DNA of 64,000 nt from NCBI GenBank assembly GCA_022605405.1, contig JABYQQ010000006.1:186001-250000 (forward strand). Reading direction: 5' to 3'. Numbering within the stretch: the stretch's first letter is position 1; the number at the start of each line of letters is the position of its first letter. This DNA comes from Earliella scabrosa. Lineage: Eukaryota; Basidiomycota; Agaricomycetes; Polyporales; Polyporaceae. Of this stretch, positions 1-12,365 are shown piece after piece. The notes under the pieces are model-generated. The model made no database searches. It saw nothing but the letters and a program-made list of their open reading frames with translations, and was not told the DNA's origin. The translations under genes and the position numbers were made by a program.

Positions 1-2015
1 CGAGAGCCCCGCAACACTGCGCGTAGAGCTGCACCCGTGGAGATGCGCCAAGCAGGTGAGTCGTCTTGAGATCGCCTGTCAAGGACGTTAGTATCCATCT
101 AGCACGACGTTGGTCGAGAATGACATACCAAGCATGTCCGCTACTTGCTCTGATGCAGCAAGCGTGATCATCCCCGTAAGCCCGTTGTTGAGCTGATTTG
201 CGGCTGGAGCAAGGCCGGTGCCCTTCGAGATACCTCCGAAGACGAGCTGAGCGAAGTTCCCGAGCGTGGTGACTGGCGTGACGGACACGCGACCGGAGCA
301 TTCTGCGCCAACGAGGGAAAAGAGGAAAGAGAAGAGGACGGCAAGGAGCGTCACCCCTGCATTCTGTCCGAATTGGAAGCGCATGACCAGCATGGTGAGA
401 ACGATCCCGAGGGTGAGACCTCCAGACCACATCCACCACGGTGTTTGCTCGTGGGGAGGAACAGGATCGTAGAACTCGTCTTCCTTCTCAGCTTCTCCCT
501 CGCCAATGAGCGGTGAAGTCCTTCGTAGCACTGCTTTGATCTTGCGTCCGACGGGCACCATCGCTAGTGCAATACTTCTCGCCACTGCCGCGCCGTTCGC
601 CGCGATCTCAGCCATGCTCGCGCATAACAGCACAGCGCAGCCGGGCCAGATCATCCAATACTTGGGCGACGGAGAGTTGACAGGATCGTCGAGGACCATG
701 TTGGCGTAGTTGATATACTCGGGGAACGCGCCTGATTGTGAGGCAGGACTACCGAACGCGCGGTTGGTGGCAACGAGGGCGGGTCCGATGATGGCCCATC
801 CAAGTGCGGAACCGCCAACGAAGGATATCGAGGAGTTGATCGGAACCAGAAGGCCAACGCCAATGAATGCCGGGGTCCATTCCCAGATCCATCCCTGCCA
901 TTGGGAACGCCATCAGATGTTAGAAGGAAGGGTATAGGCCACTCCACTAACCCAGTTCTCTGCAGCAATGATCCACTTCCATCCTGCCTTGTAAAACCAC
1001 CATCCCCAATGCCAGTCCCACAGGATCCCTGGCGCATACTGACTGGTGATACGCCAGAGGACCGCAACAACGAAGGATACGACGAGAGCAAGCGTCTTCT
1101 TCCGTGCATTGGCTGCAGCGTTGCGACCGACGTGGAGCGAGCGGATGGTGTATGCGGATGCGACCGCACTGGGGAAGGTGAGCTTGAGTTTGAGAATGTA
1201 GAGTCGCCTGAGTGGCATGGTGAAGAATATCCCCACATAGGCACAACAGAGAGTGAACGTGATGAGTCGTCTACGGTACGCTCAGCGAACAAACACACTT
1301 GCACGCTCGGAAAGCCAACGTACCCGAAGTCGGCGACTGGATCGTCACCCAGTAGTCCGAGCTGATAAGCAGCGGGGAAGCCAGACGTAAACAGCAATCC
1401 TAAAGAGCCTGCAGCCTGTTGTGTGAGCGGATTATCAGCGCGATGAGAGTAATATTGGTGAATGTATGAACGAACCGTAGCGGCGCTCTGGCAACACACA
1501 TTCTCTTTCGGACCAAAGTAGCCCCCGCCGAGGCGTTCTGGGAGGGTTTTCGAGAGCGATTTGAGTATGGCGAAGCCAAAGATGGAGCCAAAGAGAGATG
1601 CGCCAAACGTCCAGCCAGTCTTGAGACCGAGGTAGACGCTACAAGGTTCACCCGAGCATGAGTGATCAGAAGACTAGGAGAGGGTCCGAACGTACTTGCT
1701 GGCCGAGATGACCGCACCGAGAGCGCAGCCGACTATGACGGCACGGAAGGTTAATTGTTGTTCCTGAGGCGCGTCGGGGTCCATTGGGAAAGGGTCGTTG
1801 GTGCCAAAGTCTTGGAGATCGCCATCGTCATCGTAGACGGACAGAGAGGATATCGTCAAAATATGAGCGAGAGCAGGACCCTTTTCATTTTCGTCGCTGT
1901 CTGTAGATGACTCGTTCACGCCAACGATCGGGTCCAGTGGGGGCGGACTGGTGTCGTCCGGCTCGACTGGAGGAGAGAGGGCAGGAGATTGATTAGTAGC
2001 TGGGGGGAGTATCAT
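1..2015 (-). CDS. OPT-family oligopeptide transporter, 3' end outside window
   Basis: Proton-coupled uptake of small peptides or metal chelates is the family role; a multi-pass membrane protein. Translation starts at 2015 with an acidic, Pro/Ser-rich cytosolic leader of about 80 residues, then the first membrane region (AVIVGCALGAVISAS). Splicing at GT-AG introns gives one continuous reading through NVYLGLKTGWTFGASLFGS, FGPKENVCCQSAAT, AAYQLGLLGDDP and KYWMIWPGCAVLL, all typical of fungal OPT proteins. Visible introns include 1639-1695 and 76-128. After 75 the reading continues as DLKTTHLLGASPR and runs off the window edge, so the C-terminal part is not seen. No frameshift was noticed. The family call is firm; the substrate cannot be told. 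Confidence 0.9.
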
Positions 2016-2597
2016 GAGAAGCTGAAGCGACAGAGAAAGCTCACGAGTTCAAGTTCAAGAGGAGAGTATATACTGCCAGCAGTCCGCGCGGGTACAAACG
2101 TGCCCAGCGATAAGGGAATCCGGGGTGGCAGGGTGAACGGGAGGCCGTCAAGAGCCTGGAGAGGCCGATAGTGGGGGTGGACTGAACGAGATAGGAGAGC
2201 GTTGCCGTCAATGAAGGCTCACATGTCTTGGGATGGAGGAGATAAGCAGTGAGTGAGTGTGGGATGCGCACGGACGATTATTCTGGGACACTCAGGCTCA
2301 CACACTTGAACGGCCGCTGAACAGATTGCATTGTAGGCAGACCGCCGCCCTGAAGTAGTAAGCCTTTCCGACCCGTACTCGAGTTGCAGGGAGCCTGAGG
2401 GCCAAAGCCCTTAGTATAGCCTGACGCAGATTCACGCTGTTAGACATACCTTAGCCTACGTTGAATGGGTATACTTACACCGTACATACTGTTCAAGTTG
2501 CAAAAGTTGGTCTCCCAATCAGAGAGAAGCGCCCTTGCCTTACGTAATCACACTGAAGTTGAAAGACGTTGAAACGTTGCTTCCCCCACTGCCTCCT
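2016..2597. other. intergenic, upstream of the OPT gene
   Basis: This stretch holds the 5' flank of the OPT transporter gene and no convincing gene. The short open frames are not supported by any recognisable domain. The TATA-like run near 2068 (gtatatac) lies about 50 bases upstream of the OPT start and may be a promoter element; this is only an inference. Confidence 0.4.
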
Positions 2598-3233
2598 GGG
2601 ATAGTAAGCCTGCACACACTTTTCCCTTTTTCGGAAGGCGCGCGCTTGCGCTCTCGCGCGCGACGGACTTGTCTTTTTCGTCACTCACAGTTGACGCTCA
2701 GACGTTTGAGCACTCAAAGACACGTTCTGCGATCTGTGGGGGCCCCCAAATGGGCAGAAATGGGTATATTTGTACTCCGCATGTGTGATTTAGTGATTGG
2801 GCAGTATAGCATGGTGTTTTCATGACGGTGAAGGAGACTTTTTAGCGTCTGAAGCATCTTATAGGTCTGGCAGCACCACCATAAGTTGGGATTACTTCTG
2901 AGTAGTAGCTAATGAACGAAATTCGACGTCCAGGACCCTCTCTTGCTGATTGGAGGCTACAGGAGATACATCTAATACATGTGATGGCACCCTGGTCCCC
3001 ATGGTGGTGCTACCACTTGCGGTTCGGGCGTTTTTATTATTATTTCGACCTAAAGATGTTTCAGGAGCACTTGAGATGAACTGGTGCGGTAGATAGCTGT
3101 AGAATGAGTGTCTTTGAGTGCTCAAACGTCTGAGCGTCAACTGTGAGTGACGAAAAAGACAAGTCCGTCGCGCGCGAGAGCGCAAGCGCGCGCCTTCCGA
3201 AAAAGGGAAAAGTGTGTGCAGGCTTACTATCCC
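2598..3233. repeat. 126-bp perfect inverted repeat pair (2598-2723 / 3108-3233)
   Basis: Bases 2598-2723 are repeated without a difference as the reverse complement at 3108-3233. The arms begin gggatagtaagcctgcac and end actcaaagacac, and they flank a 384-bp unique centre. The same translated string appears on both strands because of this, not because there is a gene. No target-site duplication is evident outside the arms and no transposase is present. It could be a long-TIR MITE or a local inverted duplication. Confidence 0.8.
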
Positions 3234-4119
3234 ATCTGTGGCTATGGTGAACATTTGCATCACGAAGGATGCAGCTGGCCGGATTGGTTATGAGTTCCGC
3301 AACACTGTCTAAACGGGGTGTTTCAGCGTGGGTACTTATCCCCTTGTATTGAAGTCTCAGCTTAGCTGACGAGATAGTAACTCCACACTGTCTAGGCGTA
3401 CGTGGGACCCGCAAGCTGACGGAGAAATACCAGGGTTGATGTGCCAGTGGGCCAGTAGAGCGACGAAACCAGGATGTCCGTGACATATGCAGTGTGCACA
3501 GACGCAATCTGATGAGAGCGATAGTACATACTCACTTATGTACTAGTACTTACATAGCCGCTAGCGACATGACAACTTCTTCCAGCTTCGTCTGACGCTT
3601 GCGTCGTGGATGTTGGACAGAGACGATGAGGTTGGGCTGGCGCCGGCGTAGCCGGGCGGACGCGGGACTCCAGGAGCCGCTCAGGGTGGGCGGGTTCCTG
3701 TGAGTGCCGCGATTTTGGCCTCTGTCTGACTCCTACGCAGATGCTAATCAAACGGCTATCATTGGTGTTGGCGGCACGACAATACTGGGCGGGATGGGCG
3801 GGTACAAAAATGATTACTACTGTAACGAGTGGGAAAGACGAGCGAGAGGCGAGCGCGACAGTCGACGGTCGCGGTTGGTGGTGGTACGAAGTAGAGAAAT
3901 TTGTCGACGCGCGCTAGTCGCTCCGCTGGACATTGGGAGCCGGCCTCGCGCGCTCGGCAGGCCCCGGCATTCATGCAAAGAGTCCGGGGTGGCAGAAGAA
4001 AGGCGCCCATGCCCGGCCCGGGCGCACAGCCTGAGACGAGTAGGCCATGGAACTCCGGATGGTCAGTGGTATACTTTCTCCTTCGCAGCAAGATCACAAC
4101 GACAGCAAGTTATAAGTCG
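3234..4119. other. intergenic, upstream of the F-box gene
   Basis: No recognisable gene. This is the 5' flank of the F-box gene at 4120. Open frames on both strands here have no domain resemblance and overlap each other. Confidence 0.4.
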
Positions 4120-5202
4120 ATGAAGCTGGAGGAACTGCCGGGAGACGTGCTGCACGTGCTCGCAGAGCATCTCTGTTCGGTGCACGACTACCGTTCCCTC
4201 CTCCTCGCCTCGCCTGCCTTCCACCACGCCGTCCCCAGACTCTCCTCCCGCCTCCTCGCCCTGCTCGCCTCTAAGCCAGCGTCCAAGGGTCTGCAGCCCT
4301 TCATGCTCACCGCCCTTGCCTACAACGGCCGCCGACTCGCGCACTGGGCTCGCCAATCCCCCGAGAACCGCGCCAGCCTCCTCTCCGCTCTCGGCAAAGG
4401 CCAGCCCGCCGTTCTCGGTCTCACTCTTTCTCTCTTCCCGCTCACCACATTCGACTTGGTCCAGATACGCAAGACATACCAGTCCGTTCTTCTTCCTACC
4501 GTTCGCTACCTTCGAACCCTCCCCGACATGGCCTCTGCTCGATCCACAATCGGATTCACTATCATCCCGAAACCTTTCAGCTCTCTTCAGAAGGTCCTCC
4601 TCTACTGCATCGCTGCCTACTGGGCATACTGTGAGCTCTTCCATCATAACACCGCTCGTCATCTTGAGCCAGAGTCACCCGATTCTCCCGCCCCGCTTGA
4701 CCTCGACATTCGCCATGCATGGGTCGCCGCTTTCGTTACCATCTGGCCCGAGCCCAAATATACTAGAAGCGTTGTACCCCCGTACGAAAGCAAGTTTGCA
4801 GAGGACGTCAATGAATGCAGAAGATTGCTCCATCGTAGCTCATGTCTCATGTTGTCGCTCACCTGCCAACGGTGTGTTCTCGTCATTGCAGACGAGATCC
4901 TTAACAGACTCCGAGACGGCTCCGACGACTGGCCCGAGCTCGAGCCTAACGTCAGCTGGGGGGACCTCTACGATGCGTCAGGCGCACTGCGCATGCTCGG
5001 GCTCGAGACGATGAAGTGGTTGCTTGCGACCAAGCCGGGTCGTGCGAACAAGGCGTGGTCCAAGACGGTCGTAGAAGCCCTCACGCGCGCCGTCGACGCA
5101 GGTCGGAGCTTGCAAGAGTGGAATCTGTTCGAGGTGGACTTGCAGCACCGAGCAGACAGCCTCCATTATCCCGCACTCGACAACCCCGTAGGACCTCCAT
5201 GA
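4120..5202 (+). CDS. F-box-like protein, single exon
   Basis: Predicted 360-residue protein without introns. The N-terminus, MKLEELPGDVLHVLAEHL followed by DYRSLLLASPAFHHAVPRL, fits an F-box helix bundle, which would bind Skp1 in an SCF ubiquitin ligase and present a substrate. The rest is helical and not recognisable; no LRR or WD repeats were seen. The open frame extends upstream to 3901, but the Met at 4120 puts the F-box directly at the N-terminus as is usual in mushroom-forming fungi, where the family is large and variable. The downstream MYND gene starts 166 bases later on the same strand. Substrate unknown. Confidence 0.7.
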   Translation: MKLEELPGDVLHVLAEHLCSVHDYRSLLLASPAFHHAVPRLSSRLLALLASKPASKGLQPFMLTALAYNGRRLAHWARQSPENRASLLSALGKGQPAVLGLTLSLFPLTTFDLVQIRKTYQSVLLPTVRYLRTLPDMASARSTIGFTIIPKPFSSLQKVLLYCIAAYWAYCELFHHNTARHLEPESPDSPAPLDLDIRHAWVAAFVTIWPEPKYTRSVVPPYESKFAEDVNECRRLLHRSSCLMLSLTCQRCVLVIADEILNRLRDGSDDWPELEPNVSWGDLYDASGALRMLGLETMKWLLATKPGRANKAWSKTVVEALTRAVDAGRSLQEWNLFEVDLQHRADSLHYPALDNPVGPP

Positions 5203-5368
5203 GCGCCGTGTCGTATGCGGTTTGCCTCCCTGCGAAGCCGGCGCGGAGGGCCAGAACTGGGGCGCTACCGCAGCATTAGAATCGCACCTCTCGGTAACTT
5301 GCGCTCGTTTCGTGCATGCCCTAGGCCTGCACGCGCCCCGTCCTCGCTCTTCCTTGCCTCCAACCACC

Positions 5369-8300
5369 ATGTCCCACCCTTTCTTCTGGCCCGGCAGGTA
5401 TTTCTTCTATCCCATTGGCAACACTTCTGCCGTCTCCCTCACTCGTCATCTACCCCCTCAAGAACGCGCAAACCTCCTCCTCCTGGGCTGTGGGGATCCG
5501 CGACATGTTCTCTACACCATCTTCTCCGAACCGGATCACTGTGAGTTGCCGCATAATTTCGATCCCATAGTCCACCGCTGATTGCATGGTTCAACAGCCA
5601 TCCGTAAGCTAGACTTTACTTGCGTCGATTTCGAACCGGCCGTCCTTGGTACGCCTTGCTCCTTTTCGTCCTGTTGTTGGCACTCATCCTCGTCTCATCT
5701 CAGCCCGCAACGTCGTCCTCTTCACGCTCATCGCAGACAAGTTCCCTGTGTCTAACATATGGAACATCTTCTACCACATGTATCTTGACGCCGAATCGCA
5801 ATCCATCCTGATCACCCAGTGCAAGAAACTCGTAGAGCTCTCCACCAGCATGGACATATGGCGCGGATCCCCGTATGCATCCTATCTACGATTCTCAACC
5901 GACCACACCCTCACAGAGGTCCGCCGGCACTGGGTTCTGTATGCCGCCATGCCCGAATTATCGGCCCGTCGTCAGAAGGCAATACGTGCGGCGTTTGAGA
6001 AAGTATTCAAACATCCGAACACCGCGAACATGACCCCATTGACGTCGGCGCGTTCTGCTGGACCGCTGCTGTTCAAAGCGGTTGACGCAGGTTCGAACCA
6101 AGCGTGGAACTATTGGAAGACCGGAACCACTTTTCTGCAGAAGAAGGATCTTTCTGCAGCGAAGCTCCTGAATCCTACCTTCGCATACTCCCTCTCAGGC
6201 GAGGGTTGCGCCGTCCACTACGCAACTGATCCGCTCACGACCTTCCACTACGCCGCGTTGTTCGGGAACGCCCACGCTGCGCCCTCAGCCGCTGATATGG
6301 TGAGGACCGCTCAAGAGCAGTTCTCCGACTGGTGCACTGCAGTCCTGGAGAGATTGTTGGAGCCTTCGACATGTCCCCGCATTCGCTTCCTTCTGGCGGA
6401 GGTCACCGCAGCTTGCCGCGCCCTCGTGTCCTTTGGCGCAACAGGAACACTTGATCTTGGGGTTCCTGTTGCGCAGTTTCAAACCCGACTCATTCGTCTT
6501 GACAACGTCGAGTACGTAGAGAAGGGCGCGCCGACATCGTTCAACGTCATCGAAAGCTCCAATCTCATCGATCATGTTGGGCTCCTAAACATCCTCATCG
6601 CCGCCGTCCCATTGATGTCGTCGTCGCCGTCGAGCGTCCTGTACACCGAGTCCCTGCTGTTCCGGGGTGAGGATGCGACCAAGGAGTTCGCGGAGCTCTT
6701 GTATGCAGACATTGGCACGATGGCTCTTCTCCTCGATCTTTGCCCCGTTGACTATCTCTGCGGTTTCACATCCCGTTCGAACACGCACGAGATCATGATG
6801 CATCAATTATTCCACAAGCGCGACAAGCGGACTAGCTATGAACAGACACAGTTCCACCAGGTCACCGTCTGGAGGTCCCCCGCGTCGTGCGACAGCGTAG
6901 TGGCGCTTCATGGTGCGCGTGCTCGCGTCCCCCCCGTTTTCGACTCTCGCCAGCTCGGCAATCTTCTCTATGACGTCTACCATGCCGTGTTCGAACAAGA
7001 GGACGCGATGACTTTCTGGAGGCAAAACCAGCAAAACATGCTCAGGGCGATCGCATCTTCCAATATGATTCACTACATGCGCGAGAGCTTCGTGCTGCTA
7101 CTCAAGTTGGTTCGCGAGCGGTTGCAAATTCCACATGCGGATTGGTTGGAGGTCATGGATCGGCTCTTCGAGCTTGAACAGGAGGACGGGTCCATGCCAA
7201 TGAACAGTGTCAACCGCAACGACTTCTACGCGCATCTCCATCGCCAGGGCGTCTACACCGTCAAGTACTACAAAGATCAAGCTACGAGGATCGGCCCCTA
7301 TGCCAACTGGGATGTCGTCCCGCCCGTCGTGCGCATCGTCCTCTCTGTCCCCCGAGAGAAAATCACGGCGTTTGAGGATATCCTCGCCGACAGTGGGGTA
7401 GGCACACCTCTCCTGCAATGCGATGTGGCCGGCATCCAGTGTCACAATGTCTTCGCCGCTATCCACGTCGCGTATGGCCGCGTGATCACTCTGGGCTCTC
7501 CGCGCAGTCCCCGTGTAGTGTTCGAGGAAGATCCGCAAGGGCGACAAGGCAACTTTCCACTGGTCGTCTCCTTTGTGCTCTCCGCATACCTCCTCACCGA
7601 GATCGAGAGTCCAGGGAATCTCACTGTAGGACTATGTGTGCGGAGCACGACGGGGACTGCGTTGCTGACTCAGAAGCTCGGGATCCGCTTGGATATCTTC
7701 CGGACCAGCCTCCTCGACAATGAACATGTCTGTGTTCTCCCAGAGCAACCCCTCCCCGCTGTCCGGTCTAGATCTCAGCCCTCTAACGGACCTCTCTTCT
7801 CGCCCAACGCGACCCTCTCCACGCAAATCGGCAAGCAAAGCCCCGTCTCAGTTGAGTTGAGTGAGCAGTGCGAGCTCGTCAGCTCGCTCCTCGCAAGGAT
7901 CGACATCGAGGATCAAGATGTGATACATGACTTTGGCTCCGGCGCGATGCCCGAGGTCATGCAGGCGTCGCCGTGCGTCATGCGCCTGACAGTCGCTGAC
8001 CACAGTCAATATGTCGTCTTCCCGTTCCCCGTCGTCGGAAGCCAATTCAAGTTGCGTCTCGCACGGAAGTCCCGATACATCGAGGTAATTACAGTCGTGC
8101 TTTCCTTCACCCCTAGTCTGTGGCTTACCCATGCATCCACAGATACTAGTGCCGACCGCTGGACCGTTCCTCAAGCCGGATGGCATGAAACTCAACCCAT
8201 TCCCGGTTGTCGGGACCGGTGCAGCTCTCGTTCCATGGAACATTCATCGTCTAAGACTCGATCGGCTCCCCGTCCTCAACCTGTCGGACTCGCAGCTTGA

Positions 8301-9069
8301 CCAGTGGCTCAACCCGCACGTCAGTTCCCAACTGTCGACTCGCGAGCGGAAGCTGCGGAAGAAACAGAGGGCCGATGGGTTGCTCTTCGTGAAGGACACC
8401 CTCCACTGCATCTTTGTGCGTTCCGCAGGCGTGCAGGGTGGTGGTCCAAGGCGAGTCTTTGCGCTCCGCGACGAGGTCACGAACAACTGCGACACAATCA
8501 TCTTCATTCACGGCATACGCTACGACTTGCAGGCGCACACTCTTGTCTGTGACGGCTACGTTCTCCCATTGACCCACGATCTCATGCCCAAGATCGTGAA
8601 CTCTTTTGGAAAGCTCGTTCGTGACGACGGCATAGTCAATGTGCGCGTATTCGAAGGCGAGATGGAGGCATGGAAGCAACTCATCCCCGCCTTCGTCGAG
8701 CGCTGCCGCACATGGGAGCATGGAGAGAACTGCGAGTATCTCGCGCAGAAGGCGGTTCCACTTGTGCAGACGATGGAACTCGACCCTCTGTGCAGCTGCG
8801 GGAGGGGAAAGGACGTTAATGCGCTTCGCGAAGTTCCCGAGTGGCGTCCGTACGCGCCGTATGTCACTCGGATCGCGCTGTCTCCTCTCTTTGCGGTGTC
8901 ATACCTCGAGACGGTCGGGCGCGATCCTGAGGCGCACAAGTGCTCGGTCTGTAGAGGGAGAGGGAAGCCGAAGTTGCTGACTTGCAAGGCGTGTCAGAAG
9001 GTTAGGTATTGTTCGGCGGCTTGTCAGAAGAAAGACTGGCCGCGGCACAAGCCCAAGTGTAAAGCTTAA
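5369..9069 (+). CDS. DUF4470 and MYND zinc-finger protein
   Basis: Four exons (5369-5540, 5598-5648, 5704-8084, 8143-9069) give 1,176 residues with all junctions in frame. The N-terminus (FFWPGRYFFYPIGNTSAVSL ... FEPAVLARNVVLFTLI) matches the DUF4470 domain that often heads fungal MYND proteins. The C-terminal end, from about residue 1135, is a MYND finger: CSVCRG, then LTCKACQKVRYCSAACQ and HKPKC, with all expected Cys/His present. MYND fingers act in protein-protein contact, often in transcriptional repression, but the function of this lineage-expanded family is not established. The long middle region has no other domain I recognise. The intron at 8085-8142 joins YIE to ILVPTAGPF. Confidence 0.85.
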
Positions 9070-9145
9070 GATGCTGTATGGTCTCGTATTTCGTGGTAGG
9101 AATATTACATGGATTGCCGAGCTAGTAGTTGGGCAACAGGCGTGA

Positions 9146-11538
9146 TCACGAATGGAGGTCACACTCGCCGGGTCGAAGAGCACACCATTTCGGTTGCAGG
9201 GCAATCGCCTTCACACCACGATCGACGAGTCGGTACCGAAGTTCGTTCAGCCGAGCGAATGCCCGGGTTCCACTCGTAGCGTTTGCTCCTAAGGCCCTAT
9301 CAGTCTCGCAGATTCATCGTCGACATGCGAAGCGGACTCACCGATGCGCGGGGATCCGTCTGGCAAAGTGTCACCGGTCCAGAACACCTCTGCAGCAGCA
9401 GCCAAACGTGGCCAGACGATTGAGTCCAGGTTCTCTGGAGACGACTGTTCACTCCACAGCGGCATCTGACCTACAGGTGGTTTAGCATCCTTTGTCTCAC
9501 AGGAAAAAATGTACAGCTCACCGCCAAGAACGAGAGAGCGTTGCTCTACCGTCAGGTTCGCAAAGGGATCGAAAGAGTACGCCTACATGTTGCCATGCAT
9601 TAGGTCGTTTCATTCTGCTCTGCAGTGAGAACGCGCACCCTTTGCCAGGTTTTGAATGGATCACACCAGCTGTTCCTGTGATTGCGTCAGGATAGGTCAG
9701 GATGACGATACAGGAATGATAGTTGGAACGACTCGATAGACGCACCCCAATACATTGTCACCTAGCCAGTCTCCAGCGCCACAGTCCTGGTAAACATGAG
9801 TTAGAAGATCATTGCGGGAGAAACGGTCGGACATACCAGGTAAAAGTAATTTGAAGGTTGATGGATGAATCGAAGATTTCGTTGCGCAACTGCTGCGGCG
9901 TCCTGTGAGGTTTGCCATACCCTAGGCAATATATCGTACATCAGCAAATGCGAATGTACATCAGCGTAAGGATCACTCACACAACGACGGTGTCGTTCAC
10001 AACTGGCGCGTTGTGCGTGAGGACCATGTCTGCAGAAGGGGGTGCTCAGCTCGGGATATCGACTCGGAGACAGCGTATGCTCACCGCTTTTGATGAAAGG
10101 AGTCTTCCCATGCGCTTTGATGACGCCTTGTACGGTCTGCACGAAGTCGTTCAATGCATCGGCAATAGTGATGTTCCGTTGAGTCAGGTCCATCTGCGTC
10201 TCCTCGTCCTCTTCCCAGCATGGGATGTTCACTTCGTCTCCGCCCGAGCTCATCATCTTCCCAGGAAGGTCTGAAGCGACGGAATCGAAGAATTCTTGAG
10301 CGAACGAAAGCGTCGCAGGGGACGCGATGCGTAGTTGGCCGGCGGGTGGCTCAGAAGCATACCTGGACCACGGTGACTTAGCTGCGCAGGCGATTAGTTC
10401 GGGGTGGGCCGCTCCGATAGCTGTAGTATGTCCTGGGGAGTCCAACTCCTGCTCCAGAGAAGTCAAGAGGATGAGAGAACATACTTCGCATCGTCGTGAA
10501 AGGGCGTACCATGACGACGTCAATCCCTCTCTGTAGTCATAGATGAGGTGACCGGAAGAGAAATAACAGCATGTCCACTGACTCACCTCGTTCGCGTACT
10601 GGACAATCTGTCGGATATCTTCGCGGGTGTATATCTCACTGGGAGAGTATGCTCCCTTGGCTGAAAGCTCTGGGAACGCTCTTACTTCCAGGGGAAAGCT
10701 CTGGCTGTCGATGATGTGCCAATACAAGACGCTCAACTGGAAGGCACCATCCATAAGTCAGAATCGGAGAGTAGGAAAGCGATACGGACCTTGACCCAAG
10801 ACATGGCGTCCAGAGTGCGCAGAATATCGGAGATAGGATAGCTTGTATAACAATCATCATATGATTGAGTGCATCGGATGGTTGAGGTGATCCATGTGTC
10901 ACATACAAATTACGAGACGTGTCGAAGGAAAAACCACGGTATGGCTGTACGGCACGGTTTAGCTTGGATGCAAATTCGTCGAGAGAAGAAGTTCAGCGTA
11001 CAAAAGCGGGTTCATCCACAATGTCGATGTCACCGTTGAGCAAGTACTTGGTCCCTTCGTAATCGTGCCATAGTTGCTCGAAAGTGGTAAGCCCTCGAAG
11101 AAGTCCCAGAGTGGAGTTAGCCCGGATGATGGCGTTTGGCTGGTGACGTGAAACGGACAATGAGTAGGACTCGCGCTTGGAGTCGATCTTCTGGTTGGTT
11201 TCATCCACGATGCTGCGAACAGGGGCACCCTCGTGAATGACGAGACTGAGGGAGGAGACGACGTGAGCTCTGTGGAGAAGATGCGCGTCGGCCGATCCTC
11301 GTCCGGGCACAAGCCGTTGAAATGCATCCGTGGCGAGCCTGGATTGGGTGCGAATCACAGCAGAGACCATGTCGGCAGGTGGGTTGCGGAGTTGTAGGTG
11401 GATGACAAAGTCCGGGGACAGTCTCACTGGGGAGTTACCCTGTTTGAAAGACCTCGGAAGCGGCCAGAGAGCATCGACATGGTGTGGGGAAAGGACGATG
11501 ACTAGTGCAATCGCAAGGAGCAGGGAGACGGGCAGCAT
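9146..11538 (-). CDS. secreted beta-N-acetylhexosaminidase, GH20
   Basis: Removes terminal N-acetylglucosamine from chito-oligosaccharides, working after endochitinases in wall turnover or chitin feeding. The start at 11538 encodes a clear signal peptide (LLLAIALVIVLSPHHVDA). Next comes the GH20b-type N-terminal domain (ALWPLPRSF ... LRGLTTFEQLW), then the TIM-barrel start LSVLYWHIIDSQSFPLEVR. The catalytic Asp-Glu pair lies in SGGDEVNIPCW near 10235. The C-terminal part reads SFDPFANLT, LVLGG, then after an intron QMPLWSEQSSPENLDSIVWP and EVFWTGD, ending KAIALQPKWCALRPGECD with the stop at 9146. Several short introns interrupt it, so no single open frame covers it. No disabling change was seen. 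Confidence 0.9.
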
Positions 11539-12365
11539 GGCTCGCGGATGTGTCTCCCGGCATGGTCATGGTGGGTGGAGATTATATCGTGAGTTGACCG
11601 GGAGTGATGCGGACGTGGTACGTGCCATCGAACTCGGGAGAGGCAAAGAGATAGAAGCGTGGATGAGGTCATGAGGGCGAACGGCCATCGAGAAGCTTGT
11701 GCGACCGTATGGGCTGCATTCGAGAAGTGGTGCTACGGAGTCCCGTCCACGGGCGATAACCACCGCTTCGGCCCTCGCTCTGTCCGATGACCCCAGGGTC
11801 CACCAGCAGACTGAAGACTGAGGCCTGACTACAATTTCAAGGTCGTTGCTCCGTCTGTCACCGTGGACCCAAGTCAATGCCACGACGAACGGAGCGGGGG
11901 ATAGGGGCTCACCATGATTCCGACGATTGGATGAGAACTGTTAGTCGGACGAGGGTAACCGACTCTCTCGAACGGGCATGTTTCGAACTCGTGCGCAGGT
12001 TAACCCGCCGACGTAAGTGTTAGTACATGTATTGCTCTTCGACAGTTACTAAGATAAGACATCGCGATCAGCGCAAGTGTACCTATCAATCGCATTCCTG
12101 GGATTGGACCGAAGACCGTCCTCAAGGTAGGATTGGAATGAATATGCAGTGTACAGAAATGATAGGACTTGATATATGCCCCGTTTCCCCTAGCCATCAA
12201 CCACGGAAACAGGATGATGTAGTGAATATGAGGCAAGTCGCAACATCGATCCAGAACAACATAGCACACGATCAGCAGGCCTCACCCGTCTCAAGCATAC
12301 ATGAAACAAAGCCAACAACGCTGCCCGTGTTGGCGAAGACGCGTACTGTACTATACATGATGCGA
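11539..12365. other. intergenic between hexosaminidase start and RPL10 3' end
   Basis: Holds the upstream flank of the hexosaminidase gene and the 3' region of the RPL10 gene. Open frames here, including a 167-residue one, overlap the RPL10 coding exons on the opposite strand and have no domain. Nothing else was recognised. Confidence 0.4.

Noticed and set aside
2535..3263. Two similar open frames on opposite strands as paralogous small proteins
   Set aside because: They are the same 126-bp inverted repeat read on both strands.
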